Positions 43,099 to 50,664 of a stretch of 55,855 bases of DNA are shown piece after piece; the first letter of the stretch is position 1; every line of letters begins with the position of its first letter. Below the pieces are notes generated by a model. The model was not told the DNA's origin. It saw nothing but the letters and a program-made list of their open reading frames with translations, and did not search any database. Made by a program: the position numbers and the translations under genes. This stretch comes from Nostocoides sp. Soil756 (GTDB taxonomy: Bacteria; Actinomycetota; Actinomycetes; Actinomycetales; Dermatophilaceae). The stretch is from NCBI RefSeq assembly GCF_001428065.1, contig NZ_LMSE01000002.1, forward strand, positions 1,374,628 through 1,430,482, read 5' to 3'.

Positions 43099-43437
43099 TC
43101 AGGCCGGAGCGCTCCCGGCCCCCACCGACGGGTCGGGCTGGATCTCCGTCCTCGCGATGATCTCCTGGACCACCTGCTCGGGGACGTTCTCCTGCTTGGC
43201 CGCCTCCGCCTCCTCGTGCTGCTTGACCTCGACGCGGGCGGCCTGCCACGCGGACCAGTGCCCCGAGACCAGCGCCCACAGCGAGAGCGCCGAGACGTAG
43301 ACCACCGAGTTGACCCAGTGGGTGACCAGTGACACCGGGATCATCACGAGCCAGAAGATCGTGAGCCATCCGTTGACCCGTCGCATGAAGACCGGGTCGC
43401 CCTGGATGCTGGCCCACAACGACTTCACCAGTGGCAT
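43099..43437 (-). CDS. Small membrane protein, conserved hypothetical
   Basis: This 112-aa protein has two hydrophobic helices (WLTIFWLVMIPVSLVTHWV and SVVYVSALSLWALVSGHW) followed by a charged helical C-terminal tail (VEVKQHEEAEAAKQENVPEQ). No family is recognised. The ATG follows a strong aggagg site. It converges with nadA. The mobile unit at 43554 is inserted 108 bp upstream of its start, so its promoter must lie in 43438-43545 or inside the mobile DNA. Confidence 0.75.
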   Translation of the reverse strand: MPLVKSLWASIQGDPVFMRRVNGWLTIFWLVMIPVSLVTHWVNSVVYVSALSLWALVSGHWSAWQAARVEVKQHEEAEAAKQENVPEQVVQEIIARTEIQPDPSVGAGSAPA

Positions 43438-43545
43438 CAGGACCTCCTCCAGGCACGGAACGTTGCGGCCCTACTGTCCCGCAGAACCGGCCCCGCTGTC
43501 GTGCAGCATCCTGAGAGTTGCCTATGGGTATCCGTGCAGGCCAGG

Positions 43546-43553
43546 GCCATGAT
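43546..43553. repeat. Target-site duplication, left copy (gccatgat)
   Basis: The 8-bp sequence gccatgat directly abuts the left end at 43554 and is identical to 47271-47278. Eight bp is the duplication length of ISL3-family transposition. Confidence 0.85.
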
Positions 43554-43719
43554 GGCTCTTCCCAGATGAGGGTGTAGGTCGGCCGGGCGCGTCGGTCCGC
43601 AGATGGACGTCGAGGTCTCCCGACGACGGAGGTTCCTACGCCATCCATCCGAAAGACCTCGACGTGTCCGACGCTACCCCGCCGGCCGGCTTCGGCCGCC
43701 CTGACCTGACCGCCTTCGC
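43554..43719 (+). pseudogene. Left-end fragment of the ISL3 element with truncated transposase start
   Basis: This segment is nearly identical to 45832-45997: the terminal repeat, the untranslated leader and the first transposase codons (SDATPPAGFGRPDLTAF). Similarity stops abruptly after cgccttcgc at 43719. Only scattered substitutions separate the copies. It supplies the outer left terminus of the compound unit but cannot make transposase. Confidence 0.85.
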
Positions 43720-43947
43720 GTCTCATCCCCATCGACCCTGATCGAGTCTGCTGACCCCCTCGACGAGAACACAGCGACATCACAGCCACCCAACCCCGAC
43801 CGTCCGGGAAGCCGGGACACGTCACATGGCCTGTGCTGCGGGCGTGTCGAGTGGGTCGTCCAGGGGCGACGCAGGAGCGTCGACGCGACGTGCTGAGAGG
43901 TGGTTCCAGTCGAGCACTAGGACACCGGCTACAGGCATGGCGATAGG

Positions 43948-44889
43948 TCAGGAACGGCGTCGCTCCCTACGCAGGAGGGAGCGCAGAGTCTCGGCGTTCG
44001 CGTAGCCGACCCGTAGCGCGATCTCGGCGGAGGTAAGGTCCGTGGTTGCTGAGAGGTGCCGAGCTCGTTCGATGCGAAGCCGTTGGACGAAGCCGAGCGG
44101 AGTGAGGTTGAGCGCCGCACGGACTCGTCGTTCGAGGGTGCGCCGGCTGGTGCCGAGCGACTGCGCGACGAAGGCGACGTTGAACGGTTCGTCCAGGCGG
44201 GCGCGCACGAAGCGTTCGAACTCGACGACGATCGGGTCCTCGTGCCGGAGATGTTCGTAGGCGACGAAGGCCGCCTGCGACGGACGCTCGTCGATGATGA
44301 GGAGCTTGGCGACATGTTGGGCCAGGTCGGGGCTGATCGATCGCACGAGTGAGAGCGCGAGGTCGATGTGGGCGAACGCGGCGCCGGCGGTGACGAGGTT
44401 CCCGTCGACCACGACCATGGTGTCGAGATCGAGGGCGACGGTCGGATAGCGCTTCAGGAACTCCGGCCCCAGGAACCAGCTGGTCGTCGCCCGCCGATGA
44501 TGCATCCGTCCGGTCTCGGCGACAGCGAACACGCCGGTGCACGCCGCGGCGATCCGGGTGGTCGCGTCGTCGAGGCGCCCGAGCGAGGCGATGACCGAAC
44601 GAGCATCTCGGCTCTGGAGGGCGTCGTTGGTAGCGGCGGCCGTGAGGGTTCCAAGCGCAGGGACGACGACCACGTCGAACTCTGCGGACTCCGACAGCGG
44701 GTGGTCCACCGACAGGGTCATCGATGCCGTCGTGGTCACTCTCCGTTTCGGTCCGAGGATGGCGAGTTCGATCGGGTCGATCCGCGGGTCGACATCGCCG
44801 CGGGCTCCGTCGGCCACCCGCACGATGTCGATGACCGACGCGACAGCCGAACCGAAGCAGCCGTCGATCGCGATCAGTCCGATACGCAT
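43948..44889 (-). CDS. GlxA-family transcriptional regulator (DJ-1/PfpI plus AraC HTH)
   Basis: This 313-aa regulator has an N-terminal DJ-1/PfpI-like domain (MRIGLIAIDGCFGSAVASV to about residue 185), with the nucleophile-elbow Cys in RIAAACTGVFAVAETG. The C-terminal AraC domain has two helix-turn-helix units (VAFVAQSLGTSRRTLERRV and LTSAEIALRVGYANAETLR). Such proteins usually control a neighbouring gene; here the monooxygenase gene is divergent 108 bp away. The ATG at 44889 fits a TATTGT hexamer 7 nt upstream; the open frame extends to 44982. Codon use is visibly less GC-biased than in the flanking core genes, in line with transfer. Confidence 0.88.
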   Translation of the reverse strand: MRIGLIAIDGCFGSAVASVIDIVRVADGARGDVDPRIDPIELAILGPKRRVTTTASMTLSVDHPLSESAEFDVVVVPALGTLTAAATNDALQSRDARSVIASLGRLDDATTRIAAACTGVFAVAETGRMHHRRATTSWFLGPEFLKRYPTVALDLDTMVVVDGNLVTAGAAFAHIDLALSLVRSISPDLAQHVAKLLIIDERPSQAAFVAYEHLRHEDPIVVEFERFVRARLDEPFNVAFVAQSLGTSRRTLERRVRAALNLTPLGFVQRLRIERARHLSATTDLTSAEIALRVGYANAETLRSLLRRERRRS

Positions 44890-44896
44890 GGCGCGA

Positions 44897-44902
44897 ACAA
44901 TA
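44897..44902 (-). promoter_or_regulatory. Putative -10 element of the GlxA-type regulator
   Basis: TATTGT on the minus strand, 7-nt spacer to ATG 44889. It lies in an AT-richer patch that also contains a small ATAC-TGCC-GTAT dyad (44907-44918). Confidence 0.4.
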
Positions 44903-44997
44903 GCAATACTGCCGTATACGCCACTTCTCACATGCCCTTGCTCGTCATACGCTGAACTCGCTTCACCAAGAAACCTCGACACCTAGGAGAACCCCTC

Positions 44998-45309
44998 ATG
45001 TCCACACCCGCATCACTTCCGTATGCCTTCGTCGCCAAGATCGTCGCGGCCGATGGACAGCACGACGCGCTCGCCGATCTGCTCGCCGGCGCTGTCGCGC
45101 TCGCCAACGAAGAAGTAGGAACGATTGTCTGGTTCGCGGTCAGGACCCACGCCGACACCTTCTGGATCTTCGATGCATTCCCCGACGAGGCCGCTCGCGA
45201 CGCCCACGCCAACGGCGCCATCGTCGCAGCCCTGATGGCCAACCAGCACCTCCTCGGCGCAGCACCCGAGATCCTGGCGGCCGACGTCCTCGCGTCCAAG
45301 CTCCCGTAG
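44998..45309 (+). CDS. Antibiotic biosynthesis monooxygenase (ABM) domain protein, putative quinol monooxygenase
   Basis: This 103-aa ferredoxin-like protein has the ABM pattern: YAFVAKIVAADGQHDALADL, a central EEVGTIVWFAVRTHADTFWI strand pair, and FDAFPDEAARDAHANG. These small cofactor-free enzymes dimerise and often oxidise quinols or protect against reactive carbonyl/quinone compounds. An aggag site precedes the ATG. It is divergent from the GlxA-type regulator and is the only metabolic cargo of the mobile unit. The substrate is not known. Confidence 0.85.
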   Translation: MSTPASLPYAFVAKIVAADGQHDALADLLAGAVALANEEVGTIVWFAVRTHADTFWIFDAFPDEAARDAHANGAIVAALMANQHLLGAAPEILAADVLASKLP

Positions 45310-45527
45310 TCCGCCAACGCACGAGACGATCGCGCCCCGCCGAGCCGTCGCCAGGTCGCGACGCGACGCCACGCTGCGTTGCCGAGCGGTGCGAGGCCTA
45401 TCGGCACACGGACAGGATGCCGGCCGCGAGCGCTCAGCCGGCTAGGGGTCCGTCGCAGAGGAGAGCGACGTCGGTGTCGGGCAGAGCCGTGAGGCCAGCG
45501 CATCGCGCGACCACCAGAACCGAACCG

Positions 45528-45557
45528 CCCCTGCCCTGCGTTTCCGCAGGTCAGGGG
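45528..45557 (-). terminator. Hairpin just 3' of the tRNA fragment
   Basis: Stem cccctg-c-cctgcg / cgcagg-t-cagggg with loop tttc (6 bp, one mismatch, 6 bp). Read on the minus strand it begins 9 nt after the end of the tRNA-like acceptor strand, as expected of a tRNA terminator. Confidence 0.65.
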
Positions 45558-45566
45558 CTGTTCGCC

Positions 45567-45602
45567 GGAGCCGCCTGTCGGAATCGAACCGACGACCTAA
45601 TC
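45567..45602 (-). other. tRNA 3' fragment (T arm plus acceptor strand), possible attachment-site remnant
   Basis: On the minus strand, gtcgg-ttcgatt-ccgac forms a canonical 5-bp T stem with a 7-nt T loop, followed by aggcggct, a plausible acceptor 3' strand and discriminator base. The preceding variable-region sequence attaggtc also looks tRNA-like. The upstream 45603-45650 does not give a matching 5' acceptor strand (gccgcct) or an anticodon loop with U33, so this is not a complete gene. From memory it resembles actinobacterial tRNA-Thr. The rest of 45310-45831 shows nothing else convincing. Confidence 0.6.
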
Positions 45603-45831
45603 ACGTCGGCTTTGCGTCTGTCGCTTGATGCGCCCACTGGGCGAACGAGCCGCTGACCTGCGCAAACGCCGAGCGTGGGGGACGCCGCCATCCGGTGGTG
45701 ACCGACGACGACCGACCAGTACCGACCGTTTCACCGGAGCTTGCGGCGGCGTCGAAGCCGAGCAAGCTCCATTCCTTTAGCTCACCGCGCCCTCCTCCTC
45801 GCCGGTCCCGTCGTCGTCGAAGACGTTTCAG

Positions 45832-47270
45832 GGGTCTTCTCAGATGACGGCGTAGGTCGGCCGGGCGCGTCGGTCCGCAGATAGACGTCGAGGTCTCCCG
45901 ACGACGGAGGTTCCTACGCCATCCATCCGAAAGACCTCGACGTGTCTGACGCTCCCCCGCCGGCCGGCTTCGGCCGCCCTGACCTGACCGCCTTCGCTCG
46001 ACTCGACGGCCTCGGTCTGAGCGTGACCGGACAACGACGTGAACCGGATCGTGCGGTCCTCGCGTGCCGCGTGGTGGAACCAGATCAGTGGTGCCGACGG
46101 TGCGGCAGCGAAGGCGCTGCTCGTGACACCGTGATCCGGCGGTTGGCCCACGAGCCGCTGGGCTGGCGACCGACCGTGCTGGAAGTTGTAGTGCGCCGCT
46201 ACCGCTGTGCCGACTGCGGACACGTGTGGCGCCACGACACCAGCGCCGCGGCGGAGCCACGCGCGAAGCTCTCGCGCACCGGGCTGCGGTGGGCGCTGGA
46301 AGGGATCGTGGTCGCACATCTCACCGTCGCCCGTGTCGCCGAGGGACTCGGGGTCGCGTGGGACACCGCCAACACCGCGGTCCTGGCTGAAGGCAAGCGG
46401 CTGCTGATCAACGACCCCACGCGGTGTGAGGGCGTGAAGGTCATTGGCGTCGATGAGCACGTCTGGCGCCACACCAGGCGTGGCGACAAGTACGTCACCG
46501 TGATCATCGACCTCACCCCGGTCCGTGATGGCGCCGGCCCAGCAAGGCTGCTGGACATGGTCGAGGGCCGGTCGAAGGCGGCGTTCAAGACCTGGCTCGC
46601 CGACCGCGACGACGCCTTCCGTGACGCGGTCGAGGTGGTCGCGATGGACGGCTTCACCGGGTTCAAGACCGCCGCTGGAGAGGAGATCCCGGACGCGGTC
46701 ACGGTGATGGATCCCTTCCACGTCGTGCGCCTGGCCGGTGACGCCCTCGACAGGTGCCGGCGCCGGGTCCAACTCGCGATCCACGGGCACCGTGGGTTCA
46801 GGGACGACCCGCTCTACAAGTCGCGGCGCACGCTGCACACCGGCGCGGACCTGCTCACCGACAAGCAGAGCGACAGGCTACGCGCGCTGTTCGTTGATGA
46901 CGCTCACGTCGAGGTCGAGGCGACCTGGGGTGTCTACCAGCGCATGATCGCCGCCTATCGCCACGAGGACCGGCAACGTGGCCGCGAGCTCATGGAGAAG
47001 CTGATCACCGACCTCAGCGCCGGCGTCCCCAAGGTGCTCACCGAGCTCACCACCCTGGGCCGGACCCTGAAGAAGCGAGCCGCTGACGTGCTCGCCTACT
47101 TCGAACGACCCGGCACCAGCAACGGGCCGACCGAGGCGCTCAACGGACGGCTCGAACACCTGCGCGGCTCCGCACTCGGGTTCCGCAACCTGACCAACTA
47201 CATCGCCCGAAGCCTGCTCGAGACCGGCGGCTTCAGACCCCAACTCCTACACCCCCGATTGGGATGAGCC
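45832..47270 (+). mobile_element. ISL3-family insertion sequence, full length
   Basis: About 1.44 kb from gggtcttctcagatgacgg at the left to ttgggatgagcc at the right, enclosing one intact transposase gene whose stop lies inside the right terminal repeat. The internal left terminus matches the right repeat less well than the outer copy at 43554. No 8-bp duplication brackets this segment alone (left flank gtttcagg, right flank gccatgat), which supports its being part of the larger unit. Confidence 0.85.
45942..47267 (+). CDS. ISL3-family transposase
   Basis: This 441-aa transposase appears intact. An N-terminal zinc ribbon (WCRRCGSEG and RCADCGHVW) is followed by a helix-turn-helix (LTVARVAEGLGVAWDTANT). 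The DDE catalytic core has GVDEHVW (first Asp), VVAMDGFTGF and TVMDPFHVV (second Asp region) and GPTEALNGRLEHLRG (Glu). The GTG start gives the family N-terminus SDAPPPAGFGRPDLTAF. The TGA lies within the right terminal repeat. Being full length, it could still mobilise both its own copy and the larger compound unit. Confidence 0.92.
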   Translation: MSDAPPPAGFGRPDLTAFARLDGLGLSVTGQRREPDRAVLACRVVEPDQWCRRCGSEGAARDTVIRRLAHEPLGWRPTVLEVVVRRYRCADCGHVWRHDTSAAAEPRAKLSRTGLRWALEGIVVAHLTVARVAEGLGVAWDTANTAVLAEGKRLLINDPTRCEGVKVIGVDEHVWRHTRRGDKYVTVIIDLTPVRDGAGPARLLDMVEGRSKAAFKTWLADRDDAFRDAVEVVAMDGFTGFKTAAGEEIPDAVTVMDPFHVVRLAGDALDRCRRRVQLAIHGHRGFRDDPLYKSRRTLHTGADLLTDKQSDRLRALFVDDAHVEVEATWGVYQRMIAAYRHEDRQRGRELMEKLITDLSAGVPKVLTELTTLGRTLKKRAADVLAYFERPGTSNGPTEALNGRLEHLRGSALGFRNLTNYIARSLLETGGFRPQLLHPRLG

Positions 47271-47278
47271 GCCATGAT
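47271..47278. repeat. Target-site duplication, right copy (gccatgat)
   Basis: Identical to 43546-43553 and directly abutting the right terminal repeat at 47270. Confidence 0.85.
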
Positions 47279-47317
47279 CCCGGGCGGCGTGGGGCCGGCC
47301 GGTCATGACCGTCGCGC

Positions 47318-48358
47318 TCAGCGGCGGACGAGCCCGTCGTCACCCAGCAGCGGGTTGTGCGCGGTGGGCACCCGCTCGCCCTCAGGCGGCGGCCCGGGCG
47401 GGGTGCCGTCACCGAACGGGCGGCCTCCGAGTGCCTCGCGCCCGTGCGGCGTGCCCCAGCCGGACAGGTCGGGCCCCGCGGGGACGACCCCGGTCGGGTT
47501 GATGTCGCGGTGCACCTCGTAGTAGTGGCTCTTGACCTGCACGAAGTCGGTGGTGTCGCCGAAACCCGGGGTCTGGAACAGGTCGCGCGCGTAGGCCCAC
47601 AGCACCGGCATCTCGGTGAGCTTGCTGCGGTTGCACTTGAAGTGGCCGTGGTAGACCGCGTCGAAGCGGGCCAGAGTCGTGAAGAGCCGCACATCGGCCT
47701 CGGTGATCGTCTCGCCCATGAGGTAGCGCCGCTCGGCCAGCCGCTCCTCGAGCCAGTCCAGCGCGGCGAAGAGCCGGTCGTAGGCGTCCTGGTAGGCCTG
47801 CTGGGTGCCGGCGAACCCACAGCGGTAGACCCCGTTGTTGACCTCGGTGTAGACGCGCTGCATCACCGCGTCCATCTCCTCGCGCAGGGCCTGCGGGTAG
47901 AGGTCCGGGGCACCGGCGCGGTGGTGCTCGCGCCACTGGGTCGAGAAGTCGAGGGTCATCGGCGCAAAGTCGTTGGTGACGACCTTGCCGGAGGCCACCT
48001 CGACCAGCGCGGGCACGGTGATGCCCCGCGGGTAGCCGGGGAAGCGCTTCTCGTAGGCGTCCTTCAGCCGCGGGATGCCCAGCACCGGGTCGAGCCCGTC
48101 GGGGTCGAGGTCGAAGGTCCACGAGTCGCTGTCGTGGGTGGGGCCGCACAGCCCCATCGAGATGGCGTCCTCGAGGCCGAGCAGCCGCCGCACGATGATC
48201 GCCCGGTTGGCCCACGGGCAGGCGCGGGCGGCGACGAGGCGGTAGCGCCCCGGCTCGGCCGGCCACGCGTGCGCGCCGGTGCCGGCGGTGGTGACGCGGT
48301 CCTCGATGTAGGTGGTGTCGCGCTGGAAGTCGTCCTCGACGTACGTGCCCTGGGCCAT
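47318..48358 (-). CDS. Xi-class glutathione S-transferase-like protein (glutathionyl-hydroquinone reductase family)
   Basis: This 346-aa protein has the ECM4/YqjG signature: an N-terminal thioredoxin fold with the catalytic Cys at residue 47 in ARACPWANRAIIVRRL, then YPRGITVPALV, TNDFAPMTLDF and a C-terminal helical domain with FTTLARFDAVYHGHFKCN. Family members reduce S-glutathionyl-hydroquinones; actinobacteria mostly use mycothiol, so the actual thiol is unclear. The ATG follows a ggagg site. It starts 15 nt after the M20 peptidase stop. The mobile unit inserted downstream of its stop. Confidence 0.88.
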   Translation of the reverse strand: MAQGTYVEDDFQRDTTYIEDRVTTAGTGAHAWPAEPGRYRLVAARACPWANRAIIVRRLLGLEDAISMGLCGPTHDSDSWTFDLDPDGLDPVLGIPRLKDAYEKRFPGYPRGITVPALVEVASGKVVTNDFAPMTLDFSTQWREHHRAGAPDLYPQALREEMDAVMQRVYTEVNNGVYRCGFAGTQQAYQDAYDRLFAALDWLEERLAERRYLMGETITEADVRLFTTLARFDAVYHGHFKCNRSKLTEMPVLWAYARDLFQTPGFGDTTDFVQVKSHYYEVHRDINPTGVVPAGPDLSGWGTPHGREALGGRPFGDGTPPGPPPEGERVPTAHNPLLGDDGLVRR

Positions 48359-48373
48359 CGTGGTCCTCCGCTC

Positions 48374-49735
48374 TCAGTGGGGCAGCGCGCCCAGGCGGGC
48401 GAGCAGCAGGGTCTCGGCGAGGCAGACCTTCTCGAACTCGCCGAGGTGCAGCGACTCGTTGGCGCCGTGCGCGCGGGCGTCGGGGTCCTCGACGCCGGTG
48501 ACGAGGATGGCGGCCTCGGGGAACTGCTCGGCGAAGGCGGCGACGAACGGGATGGAGCCGCCCACGCCGATGTCGACGGGCTGCACGCCCCAGGCGTCGG
48601 CGAACGCGGCGCGGGCCTGGTCGTAGACCGGGCCGTGCGCGTCGGCCGCGAAGCCGAGACCGCGGTCGTCGAGGAGCACCTCGACCTTGGCGCCCCACGG
48701 GGCGTGCTCGAGCAGGTGGGCCTTGACGAGCTCGAAGGCGTGCCGGTCGTCCTCGGCCGGCGCCAGGCGGATCGAGACCTTGGCCGACGCGCTGGGGACC
48801 AGGGTGTTGGAGGAGGTGGCGACCGACGGGGCGTCGATGCCGATGGTCGTGGCCGAGGACTTGGTCCAGATCCGCGAGAGCAGGCTGCCGGAGCCGATGG
48901 TCGAGACGCCGTCGAGCAGCCCGGACTCCTCGCGCAGGCGCTCCTCGGAGAAGTCGAGGTCGGCGGCCTCGCCCTCGAGCAGGCCCGGCACCGCGACGTT
49001 GCCCTCGTCGTCGTGCAGGGACGCCAGGACCCGCACCAGGGTGGTGAGGGCGTCGGGGACGGCGCCGCCGAACATCCCGGAGTGGATGCCGTGGTCGAGG
49101 GTGGTCACGGTGACGACGATGCGGATCATGCCGCGCAGGGTCGTGGTCAGCGCCGGCTCGCCGATGGCCCAGTTGGTGGAGTCGGCCAGCACGATCGCGT
49201 CGGCGCGCAGCTTCTCGCCGTGCTTCTCGAGGATGGTGGGCAGCGAGTCCGAGCCGATCTCCTCCTCGCCCTCGACGAAGATCGTGACGCCGACCGGCAG
49301 GTCGTCGCCGTGGGCGCGCAGCGCGGCCACGTGTGCCATCACGCCCGCCTTGTCGTCGGCGGCGCCGCGCCCGTAGAGCCGGCCGCCGCGCTCGGTGGGC
49401 TCGAACGGCGGGCTGTCCCACAGGGCGTCGTCGCCGGGGGGCTGCACGTCGTGGTGGGCGTAGAGGGTGACGGTGCGCGAGCCGGGAGGGCCCGGCTTGT
49501 GGCCGATGACCGCGGGCCGGCCGCCCTCGCGCACGATCTCGACCTCGCAGCCCTCCGCGCGCAGCAGCGCCGCGGTGGCCTCGGCGCTGGCCTCGACGTG
49601 CGCCTGGTCGAAGGCGTCGAGCGAGACCGACGGGATGCGGGTCAGCGCCTCGAGGTCGGCGCGCACCTGCGGCATCAGGTCACGGACCCGGTCGCGCAGG
49701 GCGCCGGTCTGGGCATCGTCGAGTACGTCGCTCAC
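48374..49735 (-). CDS. M20-family dipeptidase
   Basis: This 453-aa zinc peptidase has the first metal site in LYAHHDVQPPGDD, the bridging Asp region GRGAADDKAGVMAH, the catalytic and metal Glu pair in FVEGEEEIGSDS, a lid-domain DHGIHSGMFGG and a C-terminal GANESLHLGEFEK His. It should hydrolyse dipeptides in the cytoplasm. The GTG at 49735 overlaps a gggaggt site and lies 8 nt after a minus-strand TAGGGT. It is divergent from the DUF3043 gene. Confidence 0.9.
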   Translation of the reverse strand: MSDVLDDAQTGALRDRVRDLMPQVRADLEALTRIPSVSLDAFDQAHVEASAEATAALLRAEGCEVEIVREGGRPAVIGHKPGPPGSRTVTLYAHHDVQPPGDDALWDSPPFEPTERGGRLYGRGAADDKAGVMAHVAALRAHGDDLPVGVTIFVEGEEEIGSDSLPTILEKHGEKLRADAIVLADSTNWAIGEPALTTTLRGMIRIVVTVTTLDHGIHSGMFGGAVPDALTTLVRVLASLHDDEGNVAVPGLLEGEAADLDFSEERLREESGLLDGVSTIGSGSLLSRIWTKSSATTIGIDAPSVATSSNTLVPSASAKVSIRLAPAEDDRHAFELVKAHLLEHAPWGAKVEVLLDDRGLGFAADAHGPVYDQARAAFADAWGVQPVDIGVGGSIPFVAAFAEQFPEAAILVTGVEDPDARAHGANESLHLGEFEKVCLAETLLLARLGALPH

Positions 49736-49814
49736 ACCTCCCGACCCTACCGACCGGCCGAGCACCGGGGCCGCCCGCCCGCGCACCCTCGACGTGGCCG
49801 GGGCGCCGAGCGCC

Positions 49815-49820
49815 TAGAGT
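49815..49820 (+). promoter_or_regulatory. Putative -10 element of the DUF3043 gene
   Basis: TAGAGT, 6-nt spacer tgaccc, GTG 49827. Confidence 0.5.
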
Positions 49821-49826
49821 TGACCC

Positions 49827-50405
49827 GTGTTCGGACGCAGCAAGACCGATGAGCAGCCCACCGCCGCCGAGCGCGCGGCCGAGCGAGAGGGCGCCAAGAA
49901 CCGTCCCACGCCCAAGCGGCGCGACCAGGAGGCCGCCCGCAAGCGCCCCCTCGTCGTGGCCGACCGCAAGGAGGCCCGCCGGCTCGACCGCGAGGAGCGC
50001 CGCGCCAAGCTCGCGCGGACGCGCAAGGCCATGGAGACCGGCGACGAGAAGTTCCTGCCGGCGCGAGACAAGGGCCCGGCCCGCCGCTTCATCCGCGACT
50101 ACGTCGACGCCCGCCGCAACCTGGCCGAGTTCCTGCTGCCGATCATGCTTGTGGTCCTGGCGCTGAGCCTGGTGCGGCAGCAGACCATCTTCACCCTCAG
50201 CGTGCTGCTGACCTGGGGCTCGGTGCTGGCCGTCGTCATCGACACCTTCGTCATGTGGCGCGGCGCCAAGAAGGGCGTCGTCGCCAAGTTCGGCGCCGAC
50301 CAGGTGCCCCGCGGCGGCTGGAGCTACGCCGCCATGCGCGCGTTCCAGATGCGGCGGCAGCGGATGCCCAAGCCGCAGGTCGCCCGGGGCGAGTACCCGT
50401 CCTGA
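49827..50405 (+). CDS. DUF3043 family membrane protein
   Basis: This 192-aa protein has a highly charged N-terminal half (many Lys, Arg and Glu; AARKRPLVVADRKEARRLDR), then RFIRDYVDARRNLAEFLLP and two membrane helices (IMLVVLALSLVRQQTIFTL and VLLTWGSVLAVVIDTFVMW). It ends with YAAMRAFQMRRQRMPKPQV, the DUF3043 pattern. This is a conserved actinobacterial membrane protein of unknown function. Its stop codon is inside a 21-bp direct repeat. Confidence 0.88.
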   Translation: MFGRSKTDEQPTAAERAAEREGAKNRPTPKRRDQEAARKRPLVVADRKEARRLDREERRAKLARTRKAMETGDEKFLPARDKGPARRFIRDYVDARRNLAEFLLPIMLVVLALSLVRQQTIFTLSVLLTWGSVLAVVIDTFVMWRGAKKGVVAKFGADQVPRGGWSYAAMRAFQMRRQRMPKPQVARGEYPS

Positions 50406-50439
50406 GGCGACGGGGCCGCGTCCTGAGGCGACGGGGCCG
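50398..50439. repeat. 21-bp direct tandem repeat spanning the DUF3043 stop codon
   Basis: Two perfect copies of cgtcctgaggcgacggggccg (21 bp) lie head to tail, then a partial third (cgtcc). The first includes the TGA at 50403-50405, and the unit length keeps the second TGA in frame. Confidence 0.9.
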
Positions 50440-50448
50440 CGTCCCGCC

Positions 50449-50664
50449 CTACGGAGCCGCCTCCAGGCTCATCGGGCCGTAGACGACCGCGCCGTCGCGG
50501 TGCAGCGTGACACTCGCGACGCCGGCCTCCGACAGCTCGTGCCAGACCTCGCCGAACCAGCTCTCGGCGTCGGACTGCGTGGGGAAGCTCGCCTCGCTCG
50601 TGGGCTCGCCGGTGACCGGTGCCCCCGAGGCGTCGGCGTAGGTCCAGGTCCACTGCTCGCTCAC
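50449..50664 (-). CDS. Small conserved hypothetical protein coupled to gcvT
   Basis: This 71-aa protein starts [19 protein letters not shown] and contains [20 protein letters not shown] and [14 protein letters not shown]. It has no recognised domain, signal peptide or helix anchor. The GTG overlaps the gcvT stop (GTGA), so it is translationally coupled to the aminomethyltransferase. It looks like a compact alpha/beta protein. Function unknown. Confidence 0.72.
   Translation of the reverse strand: MSEQWTWTYADASGAPVTGEPTSEASFPTQSDAESWFGEVWHELSEAGVASVTLHRDGAVVYGPMSLEAAP

Larger units (their letters stand above)
43554..47270. mobile_element. Compound ISL3-type transposon carrying a regulator/monooxygenase pair
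   Basis: The unit is 3,717 bp. Its left terminus (ggctcttcccagatgaggg...) and the reverse complement of its right terminus (ggctcatcccaatcggggg...) match at 20 of the first 25 positions. Perfect 8-bp duplications gccatgat flank it. It contains a 166-bp left-end fragment of the IS, a GlxA-type regulator, an ABM monooxygenase, a tRNA 3' fragment with terminator, and a complete ISL3 transposase gene. The outer left end pairs better with the right end than the internal one does, so the whole segment probably moved as one. The stretch 43720-43947 holds nothing recognisable. Confidence 0.8.

Noticed and set aside
45567-45645. Complete tRNA gene on the minus strand
   Set aside because: The T arm and acceptor 3' strand fit, but no matching 5' acceptor strand, normal D arm or anticodon loop with U33 could be found by eye.
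45417-45656. Plus-strand ORF of 79 codons with CRNRTDDL-type sequence
   Set aside because: This peptide pattern is the classic spurious translation of the strand opposite a tRNA T arm; the DNA is explained by the tRNA 3' fragment.
45832-47270. The internal ISL3 copy as an independent insertion with its own target duplication
   Set aside because: The 8 nt on its left (gtttcagg) do not match the 8 nt on its right (gccatgat); the matching copy is at 43546-43553.
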